A stretch of DNA of 64,000 nucleotides from Halalkalicoccus paucihalophilus (GCF_001593955.1 NZ_LTAZ01000003.1:62001-126000); one strand, 5' to 3'; counted from the first letter of the stretch, positions 23,504 through 32,508 are shown. The notes: generated by a model not told the origin, from the sequence alone. Program-made: numbers and translations.

Positions 23504-25681
23504 GTGGCGACGACCGACTCCACGCGCTTTTTCCCGTACGAGGCTCCCTACGAGAACCAGCGCGAGGCGATCGAGCGGATCGAAAACGGTCTCGCGCGCG
23601 GCCAGGACGTGCTCTTCGAGGGTGCCTGCGGGACGGGAAAGACGCTCTCGGCGCTCGTGCCCGCGCTCTCGCATGCCCGTGAGACGGACAAAACGGTCGT
23701 GATCACGACGAACGTCCACCAGCAGATGCACCAGTTCGTCGAGGAGGCCCGCGCGATCACGCGCGAGGAGGCGATCCGGGCGGTCGTCTTCAAGGGGAAA
23801 GCGTCGATGTGTCACATCGACGTGGGCTACGAGGAGTGTCAGGTGCTTCGCGATACGACCCGCGATCTCGCCGAGTCCGAGATAGACAGGGCTCAACTCG
23901 AACGCAAACAGGACGAGCTGCTGGAGGAGAGTCAGGCGGGCGATCAGGGGGCCGCCGAAGCCCGCAGCGCGGTGATGGACGAGCTCGAATCCGTCGACGA
24001 GGAAGTCTCGGACCTCGAAGAAGAGCCCACCTGCGAACACTACTACAACAACCTGATGGGCGATACCGACGCGTTCTACCAGTGGCTCTTCAGCGACGTG
24101 CGCACCCCCGAGGAGGTCTATGAGTACGCCGAACGCGAAGGGTTCTGTGGGTACGAACTGCTCAAAGACGGGATGGAGGGCGTCGACCTCGTGGTCTGTA
24201 ACTACCACCACCTGCTCGATCCGATGATCAGAGAGCAGTTCTTCCGGTGGCTCGACCGGGATCCCGAGGACGTGATCTGCGTCTTCGACGAGGCCCACAA
24301 CATCGAGGACGCCGCCCGCGACCACGCGACGCGCACGCTGACGGAGAACACCGTCGACAGCGCCCTCGACGAGTGTGAGGACTCGGACGACCCGAGAAGC
24401 GAGGACGCCTTCGCGGTTTTTGCGGCTTTTCGCCGCGCGCTCGTTTCGACCTACGAGGACTCCTTTGGCTTCGGCGACCGGGGAAAGGTCGACGAGAACT
24501 GGGAGGACGTCGCCATCGCCAACGAGTCGGGTCGCGACGAGCTCACGCTCGCCTTTCTGGAGGAGTACACGGGCCAAGGGATCGACCGCGATCTCGAAAG
24601 CGCACTGGAGTTCGGCGAGGAACTCGACGAGCAGTACGAGGAGGCCTATCGCAACGGGCAGGCCCAGACGCGAGCGGAGTGTCAAACCCTCCAGGCCGCC
24701 GCGTTCATCGAGGGCTGGCTCGACGACGGGGCCGCGCTCGGCCAGTACCCCGTCCTCGGGGTGCGCCGCGACGAGGGCACCGAAGAGGTGTACGGCCGGG
24801 CGGAACTCTATACGTGTATTCCCCGCGAGGTCGCAGAGAGCCTCTTTTCGAGCGTGCACGCGAGCGTGCTGATGAGCGCAACGCTTCGCCCGTTCGACGT
24901 CCTAGAGGACGTTCTCGGATTAGAAGACCCGATAGAGATAGCCTATGGCCTCGAATTTCCCGAGGACAATCGGAGGACCTTCGCGGTCGAGACGCCCGCA
25001 CTCTTTTCGAGCGAGCGCGAGGACCCCGATACACAGCGGACGATCGCGCGCGTGATCGAGGACGCGATCCGGATGACGCCCGGCAACTCCCTGATATTCT
25101 TCCCGAGCTACTACGAGGCCGAGCGCTACTACGGGCGGGTCGAGACGCGCGCGACGCCGTATCTCGATCAGCCCGGAGTGGGTGCCGAAGAACTCAGACA
25201 AGAGTTCACCGACAGCGACGACGCGGTGCTCTTTACCTCGCTGTGGGGCACCCTCACCGAGGGGGTGAGCTTCGACGGCGACGACGCCCACACGGTGCTC
25301 GTCGTCGGGGTTCCCTACCCGCATCTCGACGAGCGCATGGACGCGGTGCAGGAGGCCTACCAGTCGATCTACGGCGAGTTGAACCCCGACGCAGGCTGGG
25401 AGTATGGCGTCGAGATCCCGACCATCAGGAAGACCAGACAGGCGCTCGGGCGGGTGCTTCGCTCGCCCGAGGAGGTGGGCGTGCGCGCGCTCGTCGACAA
25501 ACGCTACACGCAGACCGCCGAGCGCGAGATGGGGAAATACAGCGTCCGGAGCGCGTTCCCGCCCGAAGAGCGCTCCGAGATGATCGACATCGCTCCCGAG
25601 AAACTCCAGTTCTCGATGCTGAACTTCTACGGCGATCACGACGCCTACGACGACCCACCGGAGCCTCGGTTAGACGGGTAG
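23504..25681 (+). CDS. XPD/DinG-type superfamily 2 DNA helicase with iron-sulfur cluster
   Basis: 725 residues with a GTG start. Motif I is EGACGTGKTLSAL near residue 46. The 4Fe-4S cysteines appear in SMCHIDVGYEECQV, PTCEHYY and GFCGYEL (residues about 105-220). Motif II is DEAHN near 264, and later motifs include SLWGTLTEGVSFDGDD and QALGRVLRSPEE. XPD/Rad3 helicases unwind DNA 5' to 3' in nucleotide-excision repair. The length and the insertion around the cluster fit archaeal XPD or DinG-like proteins. The gene is convergent with the 2H-type gene and overlaps it by 12 bases. Confidence 0.92.
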   Translation: MATTDSTRFFPYEAPYENQREAIERIENGLARGQDVLFEGACGTGKTLSALVPALSHARETDKTVVITTNVHQQMHQFVEEARAITREEAIRAVVFKGKASMCHIDVGYEECQVLRDTTRDLAESEIDRAQLERKQDELLEESQAGDQGAAEARSAVMDELESVDEEVSDLEEEPTCEHYYNNLMGDTDAFYQWLFSDVRTPEEVYEYAEREGFCGYELLKDGMEGVDLVVCNYHHLLDPMIREQFFRWLDRDPEDVICVFDEAHNIEDAARDHATRTLTENTVDSALDECEDSDDPRSEDAFAVFAAFRRALVSTYEDSFGFGDRGKVDENWEDVAIANESGRDELTLAFLEEYTGQGIDRDLESALEFGEELDEQYEEAYRNGQAQTRAECQTLQAAAFIEGWLDDGAALGQYPVLGVRRDEGTEEVYGRAELYTCIPREVAESLFSSVHASVLMSATLRPFDVLEDVLGLEDPIEIAYGLEFPEDNRRTFAVETPALFSSEREDPDTQRTIARVIEDAIRMTPGNSLIFFPSYYEAERYYGRVETRATPYLDQPGVGAEELRQEFTDSDDAVLFTSLWGTLTEGVSFDGDDAHTVLVVGVPYPHLDERMDAVQEAYQSIYGELNPDAGWEYGVEIPTIRKTRQALGRVLRSPEEVGVRALVDKRYTQTAEREMGKYSVRSAFPPEERSEMIDIAPEKLQFSMLNFYGDHDAYDDPPEPRLDG

Positions 25682-26179
25682 CGAAAACCGGGTGGCGACC
25701 TCCTCGTGGGTCGCGTCCCACAGTACGAGTTCGTTGACGTCCCACGTGACCGGCTCGATTTGGCGATCTCGGAGGCGTTCACGCTCCGCTCGGGTCCCGC
25801 CGCGCGCAAGGGTGACGTGTGGGACGTAGTCCTCGCCGTCGATCCCCTCGATCGCGCCGAAGGTTTCCGAAAGTCGCGCGTTGAGTTCGCGGAGAAGGGG
25901 GCTCTCGACGGCGAGATACACGACAGGAGAATCGCCCTTGGTCGGCGCTTCGAACGTTTCAATCCCGGTGATGCGGGCCTCAAAGGGAGGCGTGGCGGCG
26001 ATCGTCTGGCGGACTGCTGGAACGAGACGGGCATACTCCATCGGCGTCCGCTCGCCGAAGCGCTTGATCCCGAGCGTGAGGCGTCTGCGGACGTGCTCGA
26101 ACGTGTAGAGGTCGGGTTCGAGGCCGCCGGCGAGGCGTTTGACCTGCCCCGGAACGGGGACGTTCAGGCTGATCGGCAC
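25670..26179 (-). CDS. 2'-5' RNA ligase-like (2H phosphoesterase family) protein
   Basis: 169 residues from a GTG at 26177-26179. The start ISLNVPVPGQV and the late motif YVPHVTLAR resemble the haloarchaeal proteins annotated as 2'-5' RNA ligase family. Only one clear His-x-Thr motif is present. The first expected HxT is not seen around residues 30-50, where the chain reads FEHVRRRLTL. Enzymes of this fold normally need both, so activity as an RNA cyclic phosphodiesterase is doubtful. The longer open frame to 26272 is less likely because its added residues are atypical. Confidence 0.72.
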   Translation of the reverse strand: MPISLNVPVPGQVKRLAGGLEPDLYTFEHVRRRLTLGIKRFGERTPMEYARLVPAVRQTIAATPPFEARITGIETFEAPTKGDSPVVYLAVESPLLRELNARLSETFGAIEGIDGEDYVPHVTLARGGTRAERERLRDRQIEPVTWDVNELVLWDATHEEVATRFSLPV

Positions 26180-26292
26180 TACCGGCTCCCAGCGCTCACA
26201 GCACGATAAGGGCGGTGATCGAGACGGCACCCCATTAGTGGACGGTGTGAGAGGGGCTCGATACCTCGACAAGGACTGCCGGGCCAGAAGAG

Positions 26293-26300
26293 TTTAATAG
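26293..26300 (+). promoter_or_regulatory. TATA box upstream of argG leader
   Basis: TTTAATAG is centred 28 bases before an ATG at 26324. That is classic leaderless spacing, but the next large gene (argG) begins 300 bases downstream. Confidence 0.5.
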
Positions 26301-26323
26301 GCCCGGCCTATTCCGTTCGCACA

Positions 26324-26449
26324 ATGAGTCGGCCGACGCTCCAGAGATCGTGTTCTCCCGCGAGCGTCGCCGCCGCCTCGTGGCTCGTGGCGCCACGCAC
26401 GCGGTCCGTAGCCCCGCACTCCCGACGACCGCGACCGGGCCCCCGCTAG
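26324..26449 (+). CDS. Possible 41-residue Arg-rich leader peptide ORF upstream of argG
   Basis: ATG at 26324 and TAG at 26447-26449. The translation has eight arginines in 41 residues, clustered at the end (RTRSV then SRRPRPGPR), and includes the rare codon AGA. It is placed exactly where a leaderless transcript should begin, directly ahead of an arginine-biosynthesis operon. Against it: GC-rich noncoding DNA often gives Arg-rich frames, and the peptide is basic, unlike this proteome. It could be a leader peptide, a noncoding RNA or a relic. Confidence 0.3.
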   Translation: MSRPTLQRSCSPASVAAASWLVAPRTRSVAPHSRRPRPGPR

Positions 26450-26597
26450 GCCCACTACTATCTTCATCCCCTGACTTTCACCGAACTCGACGAGTAGTCG
26501 ATTTGCCTGTTTTCCCGCGTAGCGTAGCCCTTGTCTTTATTTTTCACAATCTAAAAGGAAGAATTTATGTCCTCCGAACGGGTTCGTTCGAGCAACG

Positions 26598-27833
26598 ATG
26601 GAACGCGTGGCACTCGCCTTCTCGGGCGGGTTGGATACGACCGTCTGTGTACCGCTGCTCGAAGAGGAATACGGCTACGACGAGGTGATCGGCGTCACCG
26701 TCGACGTCGGCCAACCGGAGGAGGAGTTCGCCGAAGCCGAGGAGACCGCAGAAGCGCTCGGCCTCGAGAACCACATCGTCGACGCCACATCGGAGTTCGC
26801 GGAGACCTGCTTCGACGGCGTGAAGGCCAACGCGACCTATCAGGGCTATCCACTCGGCACCGCGCTCGCCCGCCCGGTGATCGCGCAGGCCATTCTGGAG
26901 GTCGCACAGGAACAGGATTGCTCGGCACTGGCCCACGGCTGTACGGGGAAAGGAAACGACCAGCTCCGGTTCGAGGCCGTCTGGCGCGGCTCGGACATGG
27001 AGGTCATCGCGCCCGTCCGTGAACTCGGGCTCACTCGGGAATGGGAGATCGAGTACGCCGACGAGAAGGACCTTCCAGTCGAAGCGGGCAACGAGGGCGT
27101 CTGGTCGATCGACACGAACCTCTGGAGCCGCTCGGTCGAGGGCGGCCAGTTGGAGGAGCCGAGCTACGTGCCCCCCGAGGAGATCTACGAGTGGACTGCC
27201 GAACCGACCGACGAAACCGAACTCGTCGAGATCGAGTTCGAGGAGGGCGTGCCCGTCGCCGTCGACGGCGAGGCGATGGACGGCGTCGAGTTGATCGAGC
27301 ACCTGAACGAACTCGCGGGCGCCCACGGCGTCGGGCGCACGGACCTGATGGAAGACCGCATGCTCGGCCTGAAAGTCCGCGAGAACTACGAGCACCCCGC
27401 GGCGACCGTGCTGTTGAACGCCCACCGGGCGCTCGAGGACCTCGTGCTGACGAAGGGCGAACGCTCCTTCAAGGTCGGCGTCGACCACGAGTGGTCCGAG
27501 AAGGCCTACGAGGGGCTGCTGTTCGCACCACTCGTGGAGGCGCTGAACGGCTTCATCGACGAGACCCAGACGAAAGTGACGGGCACGGTGACGATCAAGC
27601 TGGAGGGCGGAAAAGCCCGTCCCGTAGGCAGGGACAGCGACTTCGCGGTCTACTCGGCGAGCGCGGCGTCGTTCAACACCGAGACCGTCGACGGGATCGC
27701 CCAGGAGGACGCCACCGGCGTCGCGAAGTACCACGGCCTGCAGGAGCGCCTCGCGAACGCGGTCGAGGCCGACATCGGCGAGAAGACGCCCGCCGTGACC
27801 GACGGTGGGGACACGAGCGAGGGGGACGAGTAG
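26598..27833 (+). CDS. argG: Argininosuccinate synthase
   Basis: 411 residues. It condenses citrulline and aspartate with ATP, the penultimate step to arginine. The ATP pyrophosphatase loop AFSGGLDTTVC is near residue 7, followed by IGVTVDVGQ, and GCTGKGNDQLRFE near 115-127 is the aspartate/citrulline-binding signature. WSIDTNLWSRSVEGG is also diagnostic. It is followed directly by argH, with one base between stop and start. The start is set by the conserved N-terminal strand MERVALAFSGG. Confidence 0.97.
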   Translation: MERVALAFSGGLDTTVCVPLLEEEYGYDEVIGVTVDVGQPEEEFAEAEETAEALGLENHIVDATSEFAETCFDGVKANATYQGYPLGTALARPVIAQAILEVAQEQDCSALAHGCTGKGNDQLRFEAVWRGSDMEVIAPVRELGLTREWEIEYADEKDLPVEAGNEGVWSIDTNLWSRSVEGGQLEEPSYVPPEEIYEWTAEPTDETELVEIEFEEGVPVAVDGEAMDGVELIEHLNELAGAHGVGRTDLMEDRMLGLKVRENYEHPAATVLLNAHRALEDLVLTKGERSFKVGVDHEWSEKAYEGLLFAPLVEALNGFIDETQTKVTGTVTIKLEGGKARPVGRDSDFAVYSASAASFNTETVDGIAQEDATGVAKYHGLQERLANAVEADIGEKTPAVTDGGDTSEGDE

Positions 27834-27834
27834 A

Positions 27835-29283
27835 ATGGACGAGGGATCCGGGGACGTGGTCCGCCGCGAGCGGTTCAGCGGCGGCCCCGCTCGCGGGTTC
27901 CTCTCCTCGATGGGTGCGGATAAACGGATCTTCGAGGCGGACCTCGCGGTGGACCGCGCCCACGTCGTGATGCTCGCAGAACAGGGGATCGTTTCCGAGG
28001 AGGAGGCCGGCGAGATCCTCGGCGCCCTCGACGAGGTCGAGGCGGCGGGCTACGACGCCCTGCCGGAGGGCGAGGACGTCCACGCCGCCATCGAGACGGC
28101 CGTGATCGATTCCATTGGACCGGTCGGCGGAAAGATGCACACCGCCCGCTCGCGCAACGACGAGGTGGCGACCTGCATCCGCTACCGGCTTCGTGAGGAC
28201 CTCATCGAGGCACTCGAATCGACTCTCGCCTTCCGTGAGGCGCTCGTCGAGGCCGCCGAGGACCACACCGAGACGCTGATGCCCGGCTACACCCATCTCC
28301 AGCCGGCCCAGCCGACTACCGTCGCCCACTGGCTGCTGTCGTACGAGGGGGCGGTGGCCCGGGACACCGAGCGCCTGCTCGACGCCTATAGCAGGACGAA
28401 CCGCTGCCCGCTGGGGGCGGCGGCCTTCGCGGGCACGCCCTTCGACATCGATCGCGAGCGGACCGCGGAGCTGCTGGGCTTCGAGTCGGTCGTGGAGAAC
28501 TCGATGGACGCTTCCTCGACGCGGGACTTCCTGCTCGAAACGGTGAGCGCGCTCGCGACGTTGGCGACGACGCTTTCCGGGATTGCCGAGGACCTGATCC
28601 TCTTCTCGAACAAGGGGTACGTCGATCTCTCGGACGACTACGCCTCGACCTCCTCGATCATGCCCCAGAAGAAGAACCCTGACACGCTCGAACTCGTCCG
28701 GGCGACCGCGGGCGACGCCTCCTCGGGCCTATCGGGTCTGCTCACGACGCTGAAAAGCCTACCGAGAGCCTACAACCGCGACCTCCAGCGTGCGACGCCC
28801 CACGCGTGGGGAACAGTCGACGCCGTCCGCGAGGCGATCGAGGTCGCGGCGGGCGCGGTCGCGACCGCCGACTGGGACGAAGGGGAACTGAAGACGGCCG
28901 CGGGAGAGGGTTTTTCGACCGCGACCGGCGTCGCCGACGCACTCGCGACGGCCGGACTGCCGTTCCGCACGGCCCACGAACTCGTCGCGCTCGCTTCAGA
29001 GGACGGTGGCGACTACGAGGCGCTGGACGCGGCGAGCGAGGAGGTCCTCGACGAACCTCTCGACGCCCACGTCCCCCGTGAGGCGGTCGAGTCGGCGCTC
29101 GACCCGGAAGAAAGCGTCGCGAGCCGGGACTCGCAAGGTGGACCCGCCCCCGAGGCAGTCGAAGAGACTCTGTCGGCGGCCCGCGAGGCGATCGTCACCG
29201 ACAAGGGAGCGGTCGACGACCGCCGTGAGGCACTCGACGGGGCCGCCACGGCGCTGGACGAGGAGGTGCGTTCGTATGATTGA
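27835..29283 (+). CDS. argH: Argininosuccinate lyase
   Basis: 482 residues from the ATG at 27835. It splits argininosuccinate to arginine and fumarate. The superfamily signature SSIMPQKKNP carries the flexible-loop catalytic serine. TARSRNDEVAT and PGYTHLQPAQPT are the other conserved regions. It starts one base after argG. It ends with a run of acidic residues, and a 164-base gap then precedes lysW, so argGH may be read both alone and into the next genes. Confidence 0.97.
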   Translation: MDEGSGDVVRRERFSGGPARGFLSSMGADKRIFEADLAVDRAHVVMLAEQGIVSEEEAGEILGALDEVEAAGYDALPEGEDVHAAIETAVIDSIGPVGGKMHTARSRNDEVATCIRYRLREDLIEALESTLAFREALVEAAEDHTETLMPGYTHLQPAQPTTVAHWLLSYEGAVARDTERLLDAYSRTNRCPLGAAAFAGTPFDIDRERTAELLGFESVVENSMDASSTRDFLLETVSALATLATTLSGIAEDLILFSNKGYVDLSDDYASTSSIMPQKKNPDTLELVRATAGDASSGLSGLLTTLKSLPRAYNRDLQRATPHAWGTVDAVREAIEVAAGAVATADWDEGELKTAAGEGFSTATGVADALATAGLPFRTAHELVALASEDGGDYEALDAASEEVLDEPLDAHVPREAVESALDPEESVASRDSQGGPAPEAVEETLSAAREAIVTDKGAVDDRREALDGAATALDEEVRSYD

Positions 29284-29389
29284 GCGACCGCCCCGCCCGG
29301 GGCACACACACACACTTCGTCGCTGATATTTGAAACGCGGGTCGCGGGCTGAGGGCTTTTCTGCACGCTTAGCGGGCACTGCAGTCGTG

Positions 29390-29440
29390 TTAATTAAACG
29401 ATAGATTCGACGGGTTTAAGGTGAGTCGTGCGATAGGAGG
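29390..29440 (+). promoter_or_regulatory. Candidate promoter and ribosome-binding site of lysW
   Basis: TAATTAAA (29392-29399) and TTTAAG (29415-29420) are possible TATA elements. GGAGG at 29436-29440 stands seven bases before the ATG at 29448, a textbook Shine-Dalgarno site that most other starts in this window lack. This suggests a leadered transcript for the second half of the cluster. Confidence 0.5.
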
Positions 29441-29447
29441 AGATACA

Positions 29448-29633
29448 ATGGCAGACGACAGCACCATCACGGCGGAGGACCCCCTGACCGGCGACGAGAT
29501 CGAGGTACCGGCCGACGTCGAGGTCGGCGAGATCATCGACAGCCCCGTGAGCGGCGCGGAGCTCGAGGTCGTCTCGACGGACCCCGTCGAACTCGAGGAA
29601 GCCCCCGAACTCGAGGAGGACTGGGGCGAGTGA
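29448..29633 (+). CDS. lysW: LysW/ArgW-type amino-group carrier protein lacking all cysteines
   Basis: 61 residues. The C terminus ELEEDWGE carries the terminal Glu to which the alpha-amino group of glutamate (or aminoadipate) is attached, and VEVGEII...GAELEVV is the family core. LysW proteins normally hold one zinc by two CxxC-type pairs. Here those positions read DPLTG and DSPVSG, and there is no cysteine anywhere in the chain. The family assignment is secure from the C terminus and the next gene, argX. The missing zinc site is the odd point. The start has a strong Shine-Dalgarno sequence. Confidence 0.93.
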   Translation: MADDSTITAEDPLTGDEIEVPADVEVGEIIDSPVSGAELEVVSTDPVELEEAPELEEDWGE

Positions 29634-29729
29634 TGGCGACCGGCGAGAAGGCGAACGCGACCGCACAGCAATGAACACACAGACAGCGACCCGTTTTTCC
29701 GTCCGCCGTTCGAGGTGGACCCGATACGA

Positions 29730-30596
29730 ATGAACGTAGGCATCCTTTACTCCCGGATCCGCAGAGACGAGAAGCTCCTGCTGAACGAGCTTCGCGAGCG
29801 CGACCACGAGATCACCAAGATCGACGTGCGAAAACACCAGTTCAACGTCCACAATCCCCCCGAAATCTTCGAGGGCGTCGACGTCGTGCTCGACCGGTGT
29901 CTCTCGACGAGCCGGAGCCTCTACGTCACGCGCTTTTGTGAGGCCTACGGGATCCCCGTGGTCAACGGGCCCGACACCGCAGAGACCTGTGCGGACAAGG
30001 TCAAAAACAGCCTCGCACTCGCGAGCGCGGACGTCCCGACGCCCGATACGGACGTGGCCTTCACCACCGAGGCCGCCCTCGAGAGCATCGAGGCCTTCGG
30101 CTATCCCTGCGTGCTCAAACCCGTCATGGGTTCGTGGGGCCGCCTGATGGCAAAGATCGAGAGCCGATCGGCCGCCGAGGCGATCCTCGAACACAAGGAG
30201 ACCTTGGGCCACTACGAGCACAAGGTGTTCTACATCCAGGAGTTCGTCGCCAAACCCGACCGCGATATCCGCGTGGTGGCCGTCGACGGCGAGCCCATCG
30301 CCGCGATGGCCCGCTCGTCGGATCACTGGCTGACCAACGCCGCGAAGGGTGCGACGACCGAAGTCTTCGAACCCGACGCGGAGGCGCTCGATCTCGTCGA
30401 GCGCGCGAGCGACGCGGTCGGCGGCGGCCTGCTCGGGATCGACCTGATGGAGACCGAGGAGGGCTATACCGTCCACGAGGTCAACCACACCGTCGAGTTC
30501 AAGGCGCTCAACGAGGTCGTCGACGTGGACGTCCCGGCGAGAGTCGTCGACTGGCTCGAAGCGCAGGTCCCCGCCGAGACCGGGGTGACCGCCTGA
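29730..30596 (+). CDS. argX: Glutamate-LysW ligase ArgX (RimK/LysX-type ATP-grasp)
   Basis: 288 residues from the ATG at 29730. It ligates the alpha-amino group of glutamate to the C-terminal Glu of LysW. The ATP-grasp elements are VLKPVMGSWGR (residues about 130-140), the YIQEFV hinge, DRDIRVVAVDG, and the Mg-binding pair in LLGIDLME and VHEVNHTVEF. The N-terminal LYSRIRRDEKLL is typical of LysX/ArgX. The absence of a lysine alpha-aminoadipate route nearby and the presence of argF, G and H favour glutamate as substrate. It overlaps argC by one base. Confidence 0.92.
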   Translation: MNVGILYSRIRRDEKLLLNELRERDHEITKIDVRKHQFNVHNPPEIFEGVDVVLDRCLSTSRSLYVTRFCEAYGIPVVNGPDTAETCADKVKNSLALASADVPTPDTDVAFTTEAALESIEAFGYPCVLKPVMGSWGRLMAKIESRSAAEAILEHKETLGHYEHKVFYIQEFVAKPDRDIRVVAVDGEPIAAMARSSDHWLTNAAKGATTEVFEPDAEALDLVERASDAVGGGLLGIDLMETEEGYTVHEVNHTVEFKALNEVVDVDVPARVVDWLEAQVPAETGVTA

Positions 30597-31672
30597 TGGC
30601 GGTCGAGGGAGGCTCGAAAGCGAGCGAGGGTTCTGAGACGCTCACCGCGAGCGTGGTCGGCGGAAGCGGGTTCACCGGCGGCGAGCTCCTGCGGCTGCTC
30701 GACGGCCACCCGAACTTCGAGATCGCACAGGCGACGAGCCGATCGGCCGAAAACAAAACGATAGGATCGATCCACCCGAACCTGCGGGGTCGGACCCTGC
30801 GGTTTTCCGATCCCGCGGATCTGGAGTCGGTGGACGTGCTCTTCGCGGCGACCCCTCACGGAGTGGCGATGGAGCGTATCGATGCCTTCGAGGACGCGGC
30901 GGACACTGTCGTCGACCTCTCGGCGGACTTCCGGCTCGACACGGAAGAGCAGTACGAGGAGTGGTACGACGGCCACAGCGCGCCGGAATACCTCGAGAAG
31001 TCGGTCTACGCGCTGCCCGAGCGGAATCGGAAGGAGCTTCCGGGCGCCGAGTTGATCGCCTCGGGGGGCTGTAACGCCACCGCGACGATGCTCGGACTGG
31101 GCCCGCTGTTCGACGCCGGACTCCTGGACGGCGACGAGCAGGTCGTCGTCGACGTGAAGGTCGGCTCCTCCGAGGGCGGTGCGAGCGGCGGCGCGGCCTC
31201 CTCGCACCCCGAGCGCTCGGGGATCGTCCGGCCCTACGCGCCGACGGGTCACCGCCACGAGGCCGAGATCGAAGGGGAGTTCGGGATCTCGGTCTCGTTT
31301 ACCGTCCACGCGGTCGACATGATCCGCGGGGCGAGTGCGACCTGTCACGTCTTTCCCGACGGGCCGGTCTCGAAAAAGGACCTGTGGAGCGCGTACCGCG
31401 ACAGCTACGCCGAGGAGCCGTTCATGCGGATCGCTTCCGGTGGTGGTGGCGTCTATCGCTACCCCGAGCCCAAGGCCGTCGCTGGGACGAACTACGGCGA
31501 CGTGGGCTTCGAACTCGATCCAGCCAACAAGCGAATCGTCGTCTTCTCGGCGATCGACAACATGATGAAGGGGTCGGCGGGCCAGGCGGTCCACGCCGCC
31601 AATATCGCGCTCGGACTGGAGGAGACGGCAGGCTTGGAGTTCCAGGGCCTGCATCCCGTGGGGGCTCCCTAA
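30596..31672 (+). CDS. argC: LysW-gamma-L-glutamyl-6-phosphate reductase (ArgC/LysY)
   Basis: 358 residues. It reduces the carrier-bound glutamyl phosphate to the semialdehyde with NADPH. The nucleotide-binding GGSGFTGGELLRLL is near residue 22, and the catalytic Cys lies in ASGGCNATATML (about residue 160), with HPERSGIVRPYAPTGHRHEAE after it. KGSAGQAVHAANIALGL near the C terminus is the family signature. It has a 16-residue N-terminal extension before the Rossmann strand. The stop overlaps the argB start by one base. Confidence 0.95.
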   Translation: MAVEGGSKASEGSETLTASVVGGSGFTGGELLRLLDGHPNFEIAQATSRSAENKTIGSIHPNLRGRTLRFSDPADLESVDVLFAATPHGVAMERIDAFEDAADTVVDLSADFRLDTEEQYEEWYDGHSAPEYLEKSVYALPERNRKELPGAELIASGGCNATATMLGLGPLFDAGLLDGDEQVVVDVKVGSSEGGASGGAASSHPERSGIVRPYAPTGHRHEAEIEGEFGISVSFTVHAVDMIRGASATCHVFPDGPVSKKDLWSAYRDSYAEEPFMRIASGGGGVYRYPEPKAVAGTNYGDVGFELDPANKRIVVFSAIDNMMKGSAGQAVHAANIALGLEETAGLEFQGLHPVGAP

Positions 31673-32508
31673 TGGTTATCGTCGTCAAGATCGGCGGCGC
31701 ACGCGCCGTCAAACCGGAAGGCGCGCTCGCGGACATCGCGCACCTGACGGCCAACGGCGAACGGGTCGTCGTGGTCCACGGCGGCTCGACCGCGGTCGAC
31801 GAGCTGCTTGCCGATCTCGGGGCCGAGCCGGAGTACGTCACCACGCCGGGCGGCGTCACCGGGCGCTTCACGGACGAGGAGACGATGGAGGCGTTTACGA
31901 TGGCGATGGCCGGCCGGGTCAACACCGACCTGACGGCCGCGCTGCGAAACGAGGGCGTCAACGCCCTCGGACTTTCGGGCGTGGACGGCGGTCTTCTCAC
32001 TGGCCCCCGCAAGTCGGCGGTCAGGGTGATCGAGGACGGCAAGAAGAAGATCAAACGGGGCGACCACTCGGGGAAGATCGAGTCGGTCAACGCCGATCTC
32101 CTCGAAACCCTGCTCGAATCGGGCTATACACCAGTCGTGAGCGTACCCATGTTGGCTGACGACGGCGTGCCTGTCAACGCCGACGCCGACCGCTCGGCCG
32201 CCGCCGTGGCGGGCGCGCTCGGCGCGTCGCTGGTGGTGCTGACGGACGTCGCGGGCGTCTACGAAGACCCCGACGATCCCGAAACGCTGATCGAGAGCGC
32301 CGAGACGCCGAGCGATCTGGAGCGCGTCGAAGCGGCCGCTGAAGGGTTCATGACCAAGAAGGTGATGGCCGCAAAGGAGGCCCTCTCTAGCGGGGCGAGC
32401 GAGGTGATCGTCTCCGACGCGAACCTCAACGACCCGATCCTGGCGGCGCTCGACGGCCACGGGACACGCTTTAGCCCCGGCGCGCTCGAAGCGGAGGGCG
32501 AACAATGA
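31672..32508 (+). CDS. argB: LysW-L-glutamate kinase (ArgB/LysZ)
   Basis: 278 residues of the amino-acid kinase family. It phosphorylates the side-chain carboxylate of LysW-bound glutamate. KIGGARA at residues 6-12, VVHGGSTAVDELL, TTPGGVTGRFTDEET and the late VNADADRSAAAVAGALGA with VLTDVAGVYEDP are the nucleotide- and substrate-binding regions of the N-acetylglutamate kinase fold. GFMTKKVMAAKEALSSG is typical. It overlaps argD by four bases. Confidence 0.95.
   Translation: MVIVVKIGGARAVKPEGALADIAHLTANGERVVVVHGGSTAVDELLADLGAEPEYVTTPGGVTGRFTDEETMEAFTMAMAGRVNTDLTAALRNEGVNALGLSGVDGGLLTGPRKSAVRVIEDGKKKIKRGDHSGKIESVNADLLETLLESGYTPVVSVPMLADDGVPVNADADRSAAAVAGALGASLVVLTDVAGVYEDPDDPETLIESAETPSDLERVEAAAEGFMTKKVMAAKEALSSGASEVIVSDANLNDPILAALDGHGTRFSPGALEAEGEQ

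Larger units (their letters stand above)
26182..26597. other. 416-base region ahead of argG
   Basis: This gap contains a leaderless promoter with a 41-codon open frame (26324-26449). A 148-base stretch up to the argG ATG includes a T-rich box near 26535-26543 and an A-rich patch around 26550-26560. I find no tRNA T-loop, although gaps of this size can hold one. Confidence 0.5.

Noticed and set aside
26341..26470. Possible tRNA gene in the gap before argG
   Set aside because: No T-loop consensus and no cloverleaf pairing found on either strand.
29633..29674. Thirteen-codon frame starting right after lysW
   Set aside because: Too short, no ribosome-binding site of its own and ended well before argX; more likely the spacer between two genes.
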